From Diogma glabrata (Eukaryota > Arthropoda > Insecta > Diptera > Cylindrotomidae), in NCBI GenBank assembly GCA_963693315.1, contig CAVNZG010001007.1:186001-250000 (forward strand): 64,000 bases of DNA, written 5' to 3'. The notes below the pieces were generated by a model, which had not been told where the DNA came from, ran no database searches, and worked only from the letters and a program-made list of their open reading frames with translations. Made by a program: the position numbers and the translations under genes. Shown piece after piece: positions 48,783 through 60,921 of the stretch (positions within the stretch are counted from its first letter, which is position 1; the number at the start of each line of letters is the position of its first letter).

Positions 48783-50383
48783 TTATGTATAAAAGTTGAA
48801 ATCTTCCCTATTTATTTTCTGGTACTCAGGTTGACTATAAAAATCCCCAACTTCGATATTATTTTCTGTCACAATAATTTTTGATTTATCTTCTGTTAAG
48901 ATGTAAGTATAGTCTTGAAATTTGACATAAACGTCCTCATTATTTCGCTTAATATGAATCTCTGGTCCCGATTCACTGAACGATAAATGTGTAACACATT
49001 CTCTTAACATTTCTTTTTCGGCATATAAGAAAAAAAAACATTCTGTTATCAGACAATCTTCTATGTAGTAGATTTGCTACAATAAATTTTTTATCAGTAA
49101 ATGTCAATAATGTTATAAAAAAACGATTACCTTCTTTCGATACTTTCGACACGACACATTCTTAAGTGTCTGCAATATGTTCACTAGCATTTCGTCGTCT
49201 ATGTTAACACAATTTTTAAATAATATGACTCGAAGATTTAAGTCCAGCTCTTTTATCCGTATCAGATCCTTACAGTTCATGTATATATTAAAAAAATTGA
49301 CTAATTTTTCAGCAAAATCAATTTCAATTCCTGGATTACTACTTTCAGGAAAATTTATGTTATTCATTATTAATCTCAAACATTTTATGACTTTAACTAA
49401 TTTTTTTTTAGATAAAGAGGTCGACTTAGGGGTATATTTTGTTGGAGTCTGAAATATCTCGATGCAATAAGGATGCAAGTTCACAGCACCTATTGCATCG
49501 ACGTCTTCATCCGATAAATATTTTTCGTCCCAGCAAAAATTGAAATCAATTTTGATTGATTTAACAATCGGTAGGGAAATGACTTCAAAAAACCATTTGA
49601 GCGATGGAATTTCATAGTTTCTCATATCGATCGTATAATATTCATAAAGCGCGTCGTTTTTAAACACCCGTAATAAATGTTCCAGAAAATCATTTGGATC
49701 TTGGTTTGAATATCCTAAATCGATTATTTTGGTCGATATAAAATTTTTTTCCAATAAATTTGGACACAGTTCCGCTATAAATTTGTCAACATCCATAAAT
49801 CTTATTAAATTTAAACGAATGATATTGAATTCAAGATTTTTTAGTTCCCTACCATATTGCCATAAAAAATATGCAAATTGATCAAATTCTACCTCATTTT
49901 TGTCTACTTGTTTCAAATATAAATTCAAGTTGAATTCGTGAAAAATTTGTTGATAGTTAGTGTGCTCTTTGATTTTCTGTTTTATAATTAAATCAATATC
50001 TCGTTTAATTAAGTCAAACTCCCAAAACTCTGGGAATGCAAATTTCACACTAATCACGTCAAATATATCGTAATTATTTGACTTTGCCGTACGAATGTGA
50101 TCTAATACTAACGCGATAATAAGGAACGATTCAGGAACTATTGAAACGGTCATGTGTTTTAATGAATATGGTTGATGGCAGGGTTGAGCGTATTCTATAA
50201 AAAATTAGAATTAAATTTATTTTGTTCGAAAATTTGAAGAATGCCTTGAAAAACTGATACTGTAGTTGAGGACGCAAATGATATAATTTTTACAAAACGA
50301 TTTGGAGTGAATACCATTTTATGGTCGTTTATGCTCACAATGATTTTATTCCAAATATCTTCAGAGTATTTTTGTTTAAAAAT
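48783..50383 (-). pseudogene. Unrecognised multi-exon gene, block B: last two exons
   Basis: Paralogue of 28787-30358 with the same architecture: exon 49131-50383 after a TTCCTAG acceptor, intron 49077-49130 (54 bp, GTAATCG...TAG), exon 48783-49076 ending INREDFNFYT and a stop. The large exon is open from 50153 down (MTVSIVPESFLIIALVLDHI, FWEFDLIKRDIDLIIKQKIK, FIAELCPNLLE). Near 50198 a T-run is one base shorter than in block A, giving an early stop, so the exon is frameshifted. Its 3' end codes about six extra residues (SCRKYR) relative to block A. The protein is conserved in sequence but has no recognised domain. Confidence 0.55.
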
Positions 50384-50730
50384 CTAGGAAAAAATAAAAT
50401 TTTTGTTCAAAAATGTATTTCTATAAAACCTTCAAAATTATTTTAATTTTTAAAATGGGTTATACAAACACTGTATAGTTAAGACTGTTGAACATTGACA
50501 CACAGTCGTAAGTTTTCAAATAACATTATGCCAAACTCTTATTATTGGAATAATTAATCCAGAGCCTTTAATTTAACAAATAGATTTCCTTTAACACTAT
50601 TAATAAACTAAATCTTAGACGCAAGGCTGGATAAAAAATAGCTCTTCATCCGGATTGTTTTAACCTACGTCAACGATTCTTATATTAAAATCATTTTGAT
50701 AATAGTAAGGATTTTTTTTTATCCAGGTAA

Positions 50731-50993
50731 CAAAACCCCCGATATAGAAGCCTTCTTCATTTTTTAGCACAGTAAAAATCGTAAACTTGTAGCGCCATGT
50801 TGAAATTAAAACTCAATATAAAAAAAATTCAAAAATCGCCATAACGCTCATATCTGGAAAAATAAAACTTCATACAAAAAAAATTCAAAAATCTTTAATC
50901 AAAAACGCTAATCCAATTTTTTGCATACGGCAATGTTCATTGTTTATTGCAAATGGCGTGAAAGGGTAGGGCTATGATATATCGAGGGCTTTG
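50731..50993. mobile_element. 263-bp hAT-like MITE, copy 2
   Basis: The target CCAGGTAA is duplicated at 50723-50730 and 50994-51001. The ends are CAAAACCCCCGATAT and, inverted, CAAAGCCCTCGATAT. The interior matches copy 1 (47797-48056), including ACTAATCC/GCTAATCCAATTTT phrases. Confidence 0.85.
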
Positions 50994-51001
50994 CCAGGTA
51001 A

Positions 51002-51178
51002 CTAGGGATACAAAAATTCTGAAAAAATCACATAATGTTTATCGAACCTTTTCCAATTACGAGCATTAATCATAGTTTCCGGGCAGCAAACCGTTTTCAG
51101 CTTACAAGCGTCCATCTCATTTCCCATTAAGATAGTAATATCGTGAAAGAACATATTACGGGCTGAGAGTAGCATATA
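51002..51178 (-). CDS. Candidate exon, block B
   Basis: Minus-strand frame after a good acceptor (TTTTTGTTTCAG at about 51179): YMLLSARNMFFHDITILMGN, EMDACKLKTVCCPETMINAR, then NWKRFDKHYVIFSEFLYP and a stop at 51002-51004, directly beside the MITE. It lies between the middle and large exons of the block B gene but has no counterpart that I could find in block A. It could be an alternative last exon or a piece of another gene. Confidence 0.35.
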   Translation of the reverse strand, partial: YMLLSARNMFFHDITILMGNEMDACKLKTVCCPETMINARNWKRFDKHYVIFSEFLYP

Positions 51179-51959
51179 CTGAAACAAAAATAAATTTTGT
51201 ATAAATGAACGTTGGCTGTTGTAATTGATTATGTGTGTAATATTTACAAAATTTCGACGTAATTGGTTTATTATAACATAAAAAAATTACGTAGAATTCT
51301 ACACGAATTCTAGTTGGGCTTTTACAAAAAACAAAATTTTACAAAATTTTACTAAAAACTAGGGTGACAGTCAATTTCCTAGGCTGAGAGTTGTTATTTT
51401 TTTATGACAGTAGAAAGGGTCACAACATAAATGTTTAGTGCTGCCATCGCATTTTTTCGGAAGAAAAACGGGCTAACTTCACATACATTTGAAATTCAGC
51501 CTTATTTAGGTGTAAAGTAATATTTTAAGAATCAACAGTCCTAAAATAGTTTTTTGGAGATTCTAATTAGATGTTAAACAGTATGTTTTTAGATTTTGTA
51601 GGAGCAAATAAGTTTATCGAGAATAAATTGCAATTAAGAATGAAAAGAACTAAAATAGATTCATTGGAGAATGTCTAGTACTTAAATCGTAGTTAAAGTT
51701 CGACTCGGATAATCTCTGGTGTGGGGTGAGCTTTTGTTTTATATTAATTGTTTTACTAACGTAGCACCGCGGTCAGCTGAGTTTAAATAATGTAAATTTA
51801 ACTTTATTTTAATTTTGTAATTATAATTTTTTTAATTTTATTTCGCAATTTGCATTAAAATTTTTTTAATTAATTAATTTTGACCTTGACGATTTTTTCC
51901 TAGTCCAAAACATTTTTTCTTGTAATTTTCGAATGCACAATTTTCGACTTAGTTTATAA

Positions 51960-52300
51960 CATGTTAAAAAAATTTCCTTCTGTTGTTATGTTATTTGGAG
52001 GGATATCAATAAATCGAAGAGATATTAGCATGATTGTGTTTTCAGCCAATATGTGAGCAGACTGGGTATTTTATCTGATGATTACTGTCGCCACTGGAAG
52101 GACGAGGAGAAGGAGGAAGCAGTTCCACTTATTCTCTGGTCTTGTCCTGGTCTGACTCACTCAAACAAAACTCCGGTTTCTAGGTGCACGTAGCTTTCAG
52201 GACCTGACTGACGACTCGCAGACGTCAGGGACATATGTCACTTCTTGCGAAGCTTTTGTTGGTTTCCAAAAAAATAATTTTTTGTACAGCATTTCATAGT
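51960..52300 (+). pseudogene. Jockey/R1-like LINE C-terminal fragment, block B
   Basis: Paralogue of 33865-34190: YVSRLGILSDDYCRHWKDEE and ILWSCPGLTH are readable, with cysteine to tryptophan and histidine to leucine changes in the metal-binding tail. Dead fragment. Confidence 0.55.
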
Positions 52301-52833
52301 ATGGCTACGAACCACTTGTGCCTATGCCTTGTCCCTTAAGACAGTCATTATAACTTAACCTAATCTAACCAATTAGAATAAAGACACAACAATAGAAAAT
52401 AATATATTATAAATTCAATTCATCGTTAGATTGCAGTAAAGTTTTGGGTTGAACCGTCTCTAGGCGCTTAACACTCAGCATGTATTGCACATTTGCACGA
52501 GCCTATCTAAACTTGTTATTTTGGTCTAGCTTAACAAATGAGATCGTGAAGGTTGATGGAAATTGCCATCAAATCATTCATTGAGTAATTTTGGAGGTGT
52601 TTTGATTGTGATTTGCGGTACAGTTAAAATGGTTTATTGCCATTGTTCTCATGTCATAAATGACATTTGTAGGTCACTAGCTCTGATATCTATTCAGGAC
52701 AGTATTCATGCTTCATTATCTTTATAGCATGCACACTCATCTACCATACAGCGTACAGTTTTCTTTACCGATTTATTAAATATATATTACCAATTTATAT
52801 TTAAAATAGGAAATATTTGCTAAATTAACTAAA

Positions 52834-53210
52834 TTAAACGTCAAAGCAAACCATCCACCGGAAGTTACAAGCCGGAAGCCTGGTTTTAAGCAGAACTATT
52901 AGATACATAAAAACAACACTATAAAGCTTAAAAAAATATGAAAGAAATTCCAAATAAACAGTTATTTGAAGACTATCTTCTCCCTTCTTTCTCAAATTTG
53001 AAAAGAATTCAGATCTTTCATTGACAATTGAATCGGGATCATTTACCAAAAAATCATCTAGATATCTTTGTTTGTTTAACAAATAGGATATTTTCCATTT
53101 TAGGTCGGTTTGAATAAGCATGTTCAAGTTATCCAGAGAAGAAGATTTACCTGTAAATGCTTTGAAAATTATCATCCTGACGATTTTTTTAAAATAACTT
53201 TTATCTGACA
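52834..53210 (-). CDS. Unrecognised gene, block B: middle exon
   Basis: Open minus-strand frame MSDKSYFKKIVRMIIFKAFT, GKSSSLDNLNMLIQTDLKWK, ISYLLNKQRYLDDFLVNDPD, then ERSEFFSNLRKKGEDSLQIT and a less convincing tail to a stop at 52834. Block A has a stop codon and indels in this exon, so the open frame here is the better version. Relative to block A the acceptor region is two bases shorter, which breaks phase with the upstream exon if the same acceptor is used. The donor could not be placed. Confidence 0.45.
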
Positions 53211-53458
53211 TTGTATGCAATATTCAGATTCTTTTAACACTGTCCTATATGACTTTAGTACTTTAAAGCAACGAGATGTGGTGAATTTGAACCTAAGATG
53301 ATTTAGTAACATTTAGTAACATTTTGAAAATATATGCTAAAAATAGGAACGAAATAAGCCAACCAAAATCTTCACATAACTTAAAACAGGAACATTATTT
53401 GTTCAACCATCAAAGTATTAGATACTTAATACAAAATATTTATTTATTATTTAATTAC

Positions 53459-53837
53459 CTGTTCAAAACGAGGAAATTCTTCATCACAAATAAAAAATCT
53501 GGCATTTAACTCAGTGTCGCAAAACAGTGACAACCGTAAAATTTTTTTAAAATCATAATCCTTAGGCATGAATTGGAAGAGAAATCTAAAAAATGTTTTC
53601 AATATTCGATCAGTATTGATAACCTTTACCAATATTAATTCATTTGATTTCGTTTTTGTTTCTACATTGCATGCAATTTCAGTGAATTCATTAAAACAAA
53701 CATTCAAATTCAGAAACTAAAATTAATATTAAAATCAATATCAACAATAAATCTATTAACTCATCATACCTTTTCGAACAAATGGTATAGCTCCAAATCT
53801 ATATAAATATTTGGAAAAGGTTTTTTTTCAATGAGAA
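53459..53837 (-). CDS. Unrecognised gene, block B: two upstream exons
   Basis: Exon 53770-53837 (68 nt: LIEKKPFPNIYIDLELYHLF and EK) and exon 53459-53716 (258 nt: FLNLNVCFNEFTEIACNVET, then ILVKVINTDRILKTFFRFLF and ELNARFFICDEEFPRFEQ), joined by a short GT/AG intron of 53 bp. Borders and phase match block A exactly, and all differences are substitutions or in-frame. This is the best evidence that the pair is a genuine spliced gene family. Confidence 0.55.
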
Positions 53838-54309
53838 CTAGAAAAACAAATTTTTAATATTATTTATATTTTTAATTTAATATTTATATACATTTTTGGA
53901 GAAGGTGATCCATAATTATTTTTGGTATGTCTTCCAAAATGCAGTTTAATACTGTTCAAATTATAATCGACATTAATAATAATCGACACTAATTATAATC
54001 AAATTAAAATCGACATCAACGTGTCAAAAGAGTGATAGTTATGCGATAAAAATATTTATGTATTGAATAGCAAGAACAGATAATGGTTGAACATTTTTTT
54101 GTACTGAATACGTTATTCGTCAACACCTTTAGTGATATAGTAATATATCTAGCAATTTTATCATTTTGTACATTAAATCGCGATTAATTTTTTTGTAAAT
54201 AAAAATTAGTTTAAAACTTGATAATATTATGTGTCATAACAACACACAAACAACTTTTACAACCATGGTCACACAACATTTGTACAGGTTAAGGTACGGA
54301 GTATGATGC

Positions 54310-55275
54310 GTTGCTATTGCTATTGCTTGCCCGATGCTATTGCTTGCCCGAAGAAATGAAATACTTATAACTCTGTGTTTGGGTTTTGAGAATTGAGACA
54401 ACCCCCTTTTTGTTTTGTGCCAAATAATTTTTTTATAAAACTATAATCTTAACCTCTTATAATAATAAAAAAAATTAATTTATTGTGCCGTGTGCCTCAA
54501 ACGAATAAACCAAATAAATATAATTAACACTGTTTGCCGTTGGCACTTGGCGTAAGTTTCCAAATAACATAATGTCAATCTCTTGTTACTCTACGCAAAT
54601 AACTATTTGCGTAAAGTAACAAGAGATTGACATTATGTTAAACCAAATAAATTTTTTTGGTATGGTTTCATTAGAGATCACAGAAAAGTTTAGCTACAAG
54701 AAACATCAAAGAGATAAATTTTAGTTCGTGAAAATGGTGTTATTTACAGTTTAATAGTCAAAACTGTCTACTCACTACAAAAAGCAGTGGTATCTTGTGT
54801 AAAGCATGAAAGTGTAAAACAAAACATTTTCAAATAACTAGTTTTCTGCATATTTCGAATTACTTCATTTTTTCTCTTGGATTAGAGTAACAACACTCGG
54901 ATTATAGTGACAACAATTTCAACAAATTAGGTGGCAAAACAAAAGATTCTAGCAAAAAAACCACATACTAAATTTATTTATTTCTATGCGAATCAAAATG
55001 TATAGCATCCCTATATTTGTACGATTGTCGATTGACTGCATTGAGAGAAGGGCTGAACAGTCCCGAAATCTCAGCTTGATACTACTTGTTTTCTAGAGTT
55101 TTCATTTTGCATATATTTCTTATTAAAGAAAAATCTTAGCTCTCACTGAGGTTTTGTGATCGTTTCGCACTGCTCTCGATTCAGTCATTCATACTTCGTA
55201 CAAATATCGCATCCCATATTTTGATTCAAAGAGAAATAAATGAAATTTATTATATGGTGCTTTTGCTAAAATCTT
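54310..55275. mobile_element. ~0.97-kb insertion private to block B
   Basis: Block A passes from GTACGGAGTATGA (about 36179) to GCTTTGCCACCTA (about 36247) with only ~70 bases between; block B has about 0.97 kb here. It contains the hairpin 54566-54639 and sequence with AAAGATTCTAGCAAAAA and TTTTGCCACCTA phrases at both sides (54930, 55275). Element type not determined. Confidence 0.45.
54566..54639. repeat. Hairpin with 36-bp arms
   Basis: AACATAATGTCAATCTCTTG begins the left arm (54566-54601). The right arm (54604-54639) is its inverse with one mismatch, and the loop is two bases. Phrases upstream (CGTAAGTTTCCAAATAACAT) resemble 30480-30510 and 50510-50530. Confidence 0.93.
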
Positions 55276-55727
55276 TTGTTTTGCCACCTATAATTGGTTG
55301 AAGTTGTTGTTTGAAGTTGTTATCACTGTAATCCGAGTGCACAAGGAAGTAATTGGAATTAATTAAAACGTCAATTTAAAAATGTTTTTTACACTCGTTT
55401 CTTCTTCACACAGGATATCACTCCTTTTTTTAGTGAGTAGAATGTTTTGACTATTAAACTGTATGCACCATTTTCCCGAACCTAAATTTATATTTCTGAT
55501 GTTTAAGTAAATAACAAAATTTTATTTTATAAAAAAATTAATTATGGTTATTAATTACATTTTGTTACAAGTAATATGATTTATTGTCATCGATTTATTT
55601 TATACCAACTTAAAAAATTGATTTGATTGAAAAAAAGATTGAATTATTCCCGATTTGCCTATGTTTCTGCAGGTATTTCAAAATCATCAATATATGTTTG
55701 CAAAGATTTATAAAAAATGTCTTATTA

Positions 55728-56640
55728 CTTCGGTCTGAAAGACCTAAGTATTACATTCATGAGCCAAAAGTGAAATTCTTACCCCCACTTTTTTGGCATT
55801 TCTCGACGTTTTAGGACCTACTGATTCTAAAAAAGCAAAAAAAACATGTATGTCTGTCTGCCGTCCGGCAGTCATTACCTACGCTGCAGGGTAAACCGCT
55901 GAAGGGATTTCAAATTTTTTTTCTAAAAATAGGTATACTCAGAGGACAGGTCCGAAAGGACGCTGTGTTCGATAACTGTACCAGAAGTGTGTCAAAAAAA
56001 TTATTAAGTGTGTCAAAAACAGCAAATTTTCATATTTTTGGCTTAAAAACGTTCATTTTAAGTGATTAGGGGTAGGAACATTGATTCTGGAGAAATCTTG
56101 ATGGTAGGGATTGGTATGTGAGATCAAAATCTAGATTATTGCATTATAAGTTTGTCAAAATAATGTTGTCAAGTGTGTCAAAAGAAAGATTTTTATTTAT
56201 TTTTTTACTCAATTTTTTGTAAAAAAATAAAATTAATTATTTTATTCACATATAAAAACTAAAGAAAACAGTAGACAATAATATTAGTATAATAATTTTT
56301 TAACAAGTTTTTAGCATATTTTTAATAATTAATTTATTAATTTTTGTAGTTTTAATTTGGCTGTGTAGTTTTGTAAATTTTAAATGTTCTGTTTAGTCTT
56401 TGATTTATTTGTTGTATGTGAGGTTTGGAAGAACAAATTTTTCAAATTTTTTAACGGTAAACAGAATGGTAAGTTGTTTTAATAAGAAGTGTAACTTTTT
56501 TGATGTCTTTGGTAGCAATTCACTTCTGTCATTCCAAAGGTTGTTGGGACTGATAGATTTAGAATAAAATATAATATAGCAATTGGTGGTGTAAAAAAAT
56601 AATATTGTAAATATAAAATAAATAGTGAATTGAATAAACA
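55728..56640 (+). mobile_element. CTTCGGTCTG-ended repeat, copy 4
   Basis: Starts CTTCGGTCTGAAAGACC at 55728 directly where the A/B duplication ends. The GC-richer segment CTGCCGTCCGGCAGTCATTA is at about 55859. The right terminus is not found before copy 5 begins at 56652; the interior from 56228 matches, inverted, the left part of copy 3. Confidence 0.65.
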
Positions 56641-56651
56641 AAATATCAAGA

Positions 56652-58494
56652 CTTCGGTCTGGGTTAAAGATTTTGATATAGTTTTCGGTAAAAAACTTTT
56701 ATGAGGACATGGTTTTTAGTTTTGGGCAGCGATGTATATCAAACATAACTCTTTGTTAAAATACAAGCATTTTTTTAACTCAGTTTAAAATTTTACTACA
56801 CAACTAACACGAAACATCAATACGTTGCCAGAAAATTATAATCAAAATTCCAAAAATATTGTAAAAATTAAATAAAGTCAAACTTTTTCAAAATTCCAAA
56901 AATATTCCAAAAATTAGAATATAATCAAATATTTAAATTTTTTCTAAATTCCAACATTTCAAAAATTCTTAAAAATTCAAACTTTTTCCAAAATTCTAAA
57001 AATATTGCAAAAATTATTACAAAATCAAAAATTGAAAATTTTTTCAAAATTCCAAAAATTATAATAAAATCAAAAATTTTAAATTTTTCAAAATTCTAAA
57101 AATATTTCAAAAATTCTTACAAAATCAAAAATTAAAACTTTTACTGATATTCTAAAAATATTGCAAAAATTATTACAAAATCAAAAATACAAACTTTTTC
57201 AAAATTCCAAAAATATTTCAAAAACTATAACAAATTCAAAAACTTCCATGTCTAATTTCATTTTAGATTACATTTACGTCATAAAAACAGTTACATTTTT
57301 TTTCCAAAAAATTGGCTAAAAAATAAATGAAATCATTTTTTGACACACTTGACATTATTTTTTGACAAACTTATAATGCCATAATTCTCTATAATAATAA
57401 TAAAATATCATGTCATACAGACTATTAATTTTATTGTTTTCTAAAAAAAATGGGGTAAAAAATAAATAAAAACCTTTCTTTTGACACACTTGACAACATT
57501 TTTTGACAAACTTATAATCCATAATTCTCAATAATAATAATAAAATTTCATTTCAAAGAAACAATTTAATATTTTTCCAAAAAAAGGGTAAAAAACTAAA
57601 TAAAAATCTTTTGACACACATGACAACATTTTTTTGACAACCTCATAATGCCATAATTCTCAATAATAATAATAAAACTTCATTTCAAACAAACAATTAA
57701 TTTTATTTTTTTTCCAAAAAATTAGGTAAAAAAATAAATAAAAATCTTTCTTTTGACACACTTGACAACATTTTTTTGACAAACTTATAATCCATAATTC
57801 TCAATAATAATAATAAAATTTCATTTCAAAAAAACAATTTTATTTTTTTCTCCAAAAAAAAGGGTAAAAAACTAAATAAAAATCTTTTGACACACTTGAC
57901 AACATTTTTTTGACAACCTCACAATGCCATAATTCTCAATAATAATAATAAAACTTCATTTCAAACAAACAATTAATTTTATTTTTTTTTTCCAAAAAAT
58001 TAGGTAAAAAAATAAATAAAAATCTTTCTTTTGACACACTTGACAACATTTTTTTGACAAACTTATAATGCAATAATCTAGTTTTTGATCTTACATACCA
58101 ATCCCGACCATCAAGACTTCTTCAAATTTAATGTTCCTACTCGTAATCACTTAAAATGAACGTTTTTTAAGCCAAAAATATGAAAATTTGCTATTTTTGA
58201 CACACATAATGATTTTTTTGACACACTTCCGGTACAGTTATCGAACCTAGCGTCCTTTCGGACCTGTCCCTTGTGAATACCTATTTTTAGAAAAAAAAAT
58301 TTGAAATCCCTCCAGCGGTTTACCCTGCAGCGTAGGTAATGACGGCCGGCCGGCCGGCAGACAGACATACATTTTTTTTGTTTTGCTTTTTTAGAATCAG
58401 GAGGTCCTAAAACGTCGAGAAATGTCAAAAAAAGTGGGGGTAAGAATTTCACTTTGAGCTCATGAATGTAATACTTAGGTCTTTCAGACCGAAG
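56652..58494 (-). mobile_element. CTTCGGTCTG-ended repeat, copy 5, longest
   Basis: Both ends are intact: CTTCGGTCTGGGTTAAAG at 56652 and TCTTTCAGACCGAAG ending at 58494. The order inside is satellite units (56820-57240), the tandem array 57340-58075, then the GC-richer segment with GACGGCCGGCCGGCCGG (about 58340). At 1.84 kb it gives the full structure of the family. The 101-codon frame 58147-58452 is inside the conserved segment and recurs, broken, in other copies. Confidence 0.75.
57340..58075. repeat. Tandem array, six units of 125-142 bp
   Basis: Units start with GACACACTTGACAACATTTT near 57340, 57482, 57609, 57753, 57885 and 58030. Two subtypes alternate (…CCATAATTCTC with GGGTAAAAAACTAAAT, versus …GCCATAATTCTC with TTAGGTAAAAAAATAAAT), so the last four form a dimer repeat of about 275 bp. 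Two related units exist at 22320-22500. Confidence 0.85.
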
Positions 58495-58761
58495 TAATTA
58501 TAACAAATCAAAACAAACTATAACAAATCAAAATAAATTGAAACAAATAAATTATAGAATAATTAAAATTATAAAAAAAGATAAACAGAAAAAAAAAAAA
58601 CAAAACACAATTAGACTTCAAATCTATAATCAATATTCTGTAAATTACTTTTAAAAATAAAATGATGTTAATATTTTTGGGTTTATCCTGTTGTTACATC
58701 TTCTAAAATAAAATACTGAGTATATCATATGACATATTACACATTTTTGTCATTATTATTA

Positions 58762-60075
58762 TTACACACTTTTATTTAACTTGAGATTTGACAGTTGTGT
58801 TGGGTGGAATTTTGTCATCAATTTTTCAACTACTTCACATTATGGGATTAGTCTCAAATTTAAAAAGCAAGTTTGTTGAACCAGTTTGTACGCGTTTCTA
58901 AAAGTTTTAGACTAAAAACTTAACAAAACTGAAAAAAAAAATTTCAATTTTTATATAATTTTTTCTCCACCTCTAAGAGCTTTAGAAATTATATGAAAAT
59001 CCATAAGATCTAAATGACCCATTTACCGTGCTGAAATTTGGCTCATACTGAGAATCTCATTATAATAGAGGACATATTACACATTTTTGTCACTTTTATA
59101 TGAAAAAATGGTCTTAAATTGTAAATAATGAGTGATTTGTATTTCGAAAATTTTAATTAATTGTTATTTCTTCTAAATCCAGATTGTTTTGTGTTCTCGT
59201 TAAGTTTTTTTTACTATAGTTGCATAATTATTATTTTTTCAATACATTTTAATACATAATTAATGATTTCTAATTATCATTGCTGTATGTAATCTGTCAA
59301 TTACATACAGTAATATAACGATTCGAATTTTAAGGAAAAAGCTCTATAATACAGACCTTTTTTCCGAAAAAAACTTGACATTTGGGCGAAATCTCATATT
59401 TAATAATTTATGTACAACTTAAAATTAATACAATGAGCAAAGAAACGTACTAAAATTTTACAATGGATGTTTAAATAACGTTATAGTGCAATTAACCTTA
59501 TTAAAATTACTTTAAATTTCAAAGAATATTAAATTTTCGGTAAGTGATTTAATTGCTAGTTTTACTTAGGGTGTATATTCTGTGAAATAATGTGGTTAAC
59601 TTAATTGTAGGTAAAATTATATAACTAAAACTTCTAAAATAAATAAAAAAAATTTAAAAAACACACTTTTTGAAAAACGAACTAAAAAGTAGAAAATAAA
59701 TTTTGCATTAACACCAGCGTTATGTCTTTTATAATTATATTTTCTTCGAAATTAAAAGAAGAAAAAATATTTAAATGGTATTTAACACATCTTAGCATAG
59801 ATGCAAATATTAAATTTTTAACTAATTTAAAATGCTAATTTTCGATTGATAAACAGTTTTCCGTTCCCATTTGTTACATAAAATAAAAGTGGGTGACGCA
59901 TACATTAATATAGAAAAGGAACAAATGTATGCTATATTAATCTCTAACAAGAGAGACTACCAACGTTTATTCCCTTTCCTTTCTGAATGCGCATATAACG
60001 CTGGTGTTAATGCAAAATTTATTTTCTACTTTTTAGTTCATTTTTCAAAAAGTGTGTTTTCAAATTTTTTTTTAA
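58762..60075 (-). mobile_element. Composite foldback element, copy 3
   Basis: The inverted tail (58762-59640, starting TTACACACTTTTATTTAAC) is the complement of about 11990-13130 and carries the TGTATGTAATCTGTCAATTA palindrome region. The foldback part 59641-60075 has the left arm and loop in copy-1 order, but most of the right arm (from the loop edge to GCGCATATAACGCTGG) is deleted. Confidence 0.75.
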
Positions 60076-60194
60076 TATTATAATTTATTTTGGATTTTTG
60101 AGATCAATTAAACTCAAGTAAGTAAAGAAGTAATTGGAATATTTTCAATTCAAAGGTATGGTTTGAAGTTTCTCAGAAAAAAACTACAATTCAC

Positions 60195-60295
60195 ATTTTA
60201 CGTGTTTCGGATCGGATTCGAACCTACCCTCGTCAGTGCCCGGCTCGAATCTTTGGGCAGACACGCTTTCGATTACGCCGTTGAGGCGATGACAA
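60195..60295 (-). repeat. tRNA-like segment with polymerase III boxes
   Basis: On the minus strand a B box GGTTCGAATCC (plus 60214-60224) and an A-box-like AACGGCGTAATCGAAAGC (about 60290-60273) are spaced as in a tRNA gene, and GCCTCAACGGCG starts the presumed D arm. The acceptor stem cannot be paired convincingly and the anticodon loop is irregular, so a tRNA-derived SINE head or tRNA pseudogene is likelier than a functional tRNA. Confidence 0.5.
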
Positions 60296-60573
60296 TTTCA
60301 AAGTTGAAACTTCTTCATCATTTAATTATTTTTTTACTTAAGTTGAATTTTTCCACTGTCATTAGACTCCATATTATGGAAATGCTTTTACATTTAAAAA
60401 TCCCATATATTATAATTTATTGTTTTTTCAACAAAATTTGGTATCAAAGTTGAGGTCAATTTTCTTTTTGGGTGAGTTAATTAAAAAACATTTTTTGTTT
60501 CCTTAAATAACTATATTTCGCTAATTTTTTGTTGGCATCTTCAAGGTAAAATAGATTTAAGTTACTCAGGTTA

Positions 60574-60760
60574 GTTTACAAAGTGAAAACAAAAAAAACT
60601 GTATATGAGGAACTTTTTTTATACTAACTATGTTAACTATGTTAAGCCGGTATTTTGAACAAAAATTGTTAATTATTTGCTTACTCTAGTTTTTGTTTTG
60701 GTGATTATTGGCTACTAAACTTTCTTCACTAGACACATTAAATAAATCAAAGACATAATA
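60574..60760. repeat. Dispersed repeat also at 38570-38745
   Basis: Same orientation and phrase order as the earlier copy, diverged by point changes and a duplication of AACTATGTT-type sequence near 60640. Confidence 0.7.
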
Positions 60761-60921
60761 AATATCATAATAAATATCTAAATATCAAATATTTTATTAT
60801 TAAATGAACTTTTTAAAATATCATAAAAATTGGGCAGTCGGAATGTAACGTAACGTACAGCAGTGCAACCTGTGCCCCCAAAAAGGAGTAAAGATTGCCC
60901 TGGCCAACGCTAAAGAATTGT

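Noticed and set aside
57340..58075. Regular repeat-spacer look that could suggest a CRISPR array
   Set aside because: Units are 125-142 bp with no short conserved repeat and variable spacer pattern, in a eukaryotic transposon context.
60204..60290. Functional tRNA gene
   Set aside because: The acceptor stem does not pair and the anticodon loop lacks the expected purine after the anticodon; kept only as tRNA-like.
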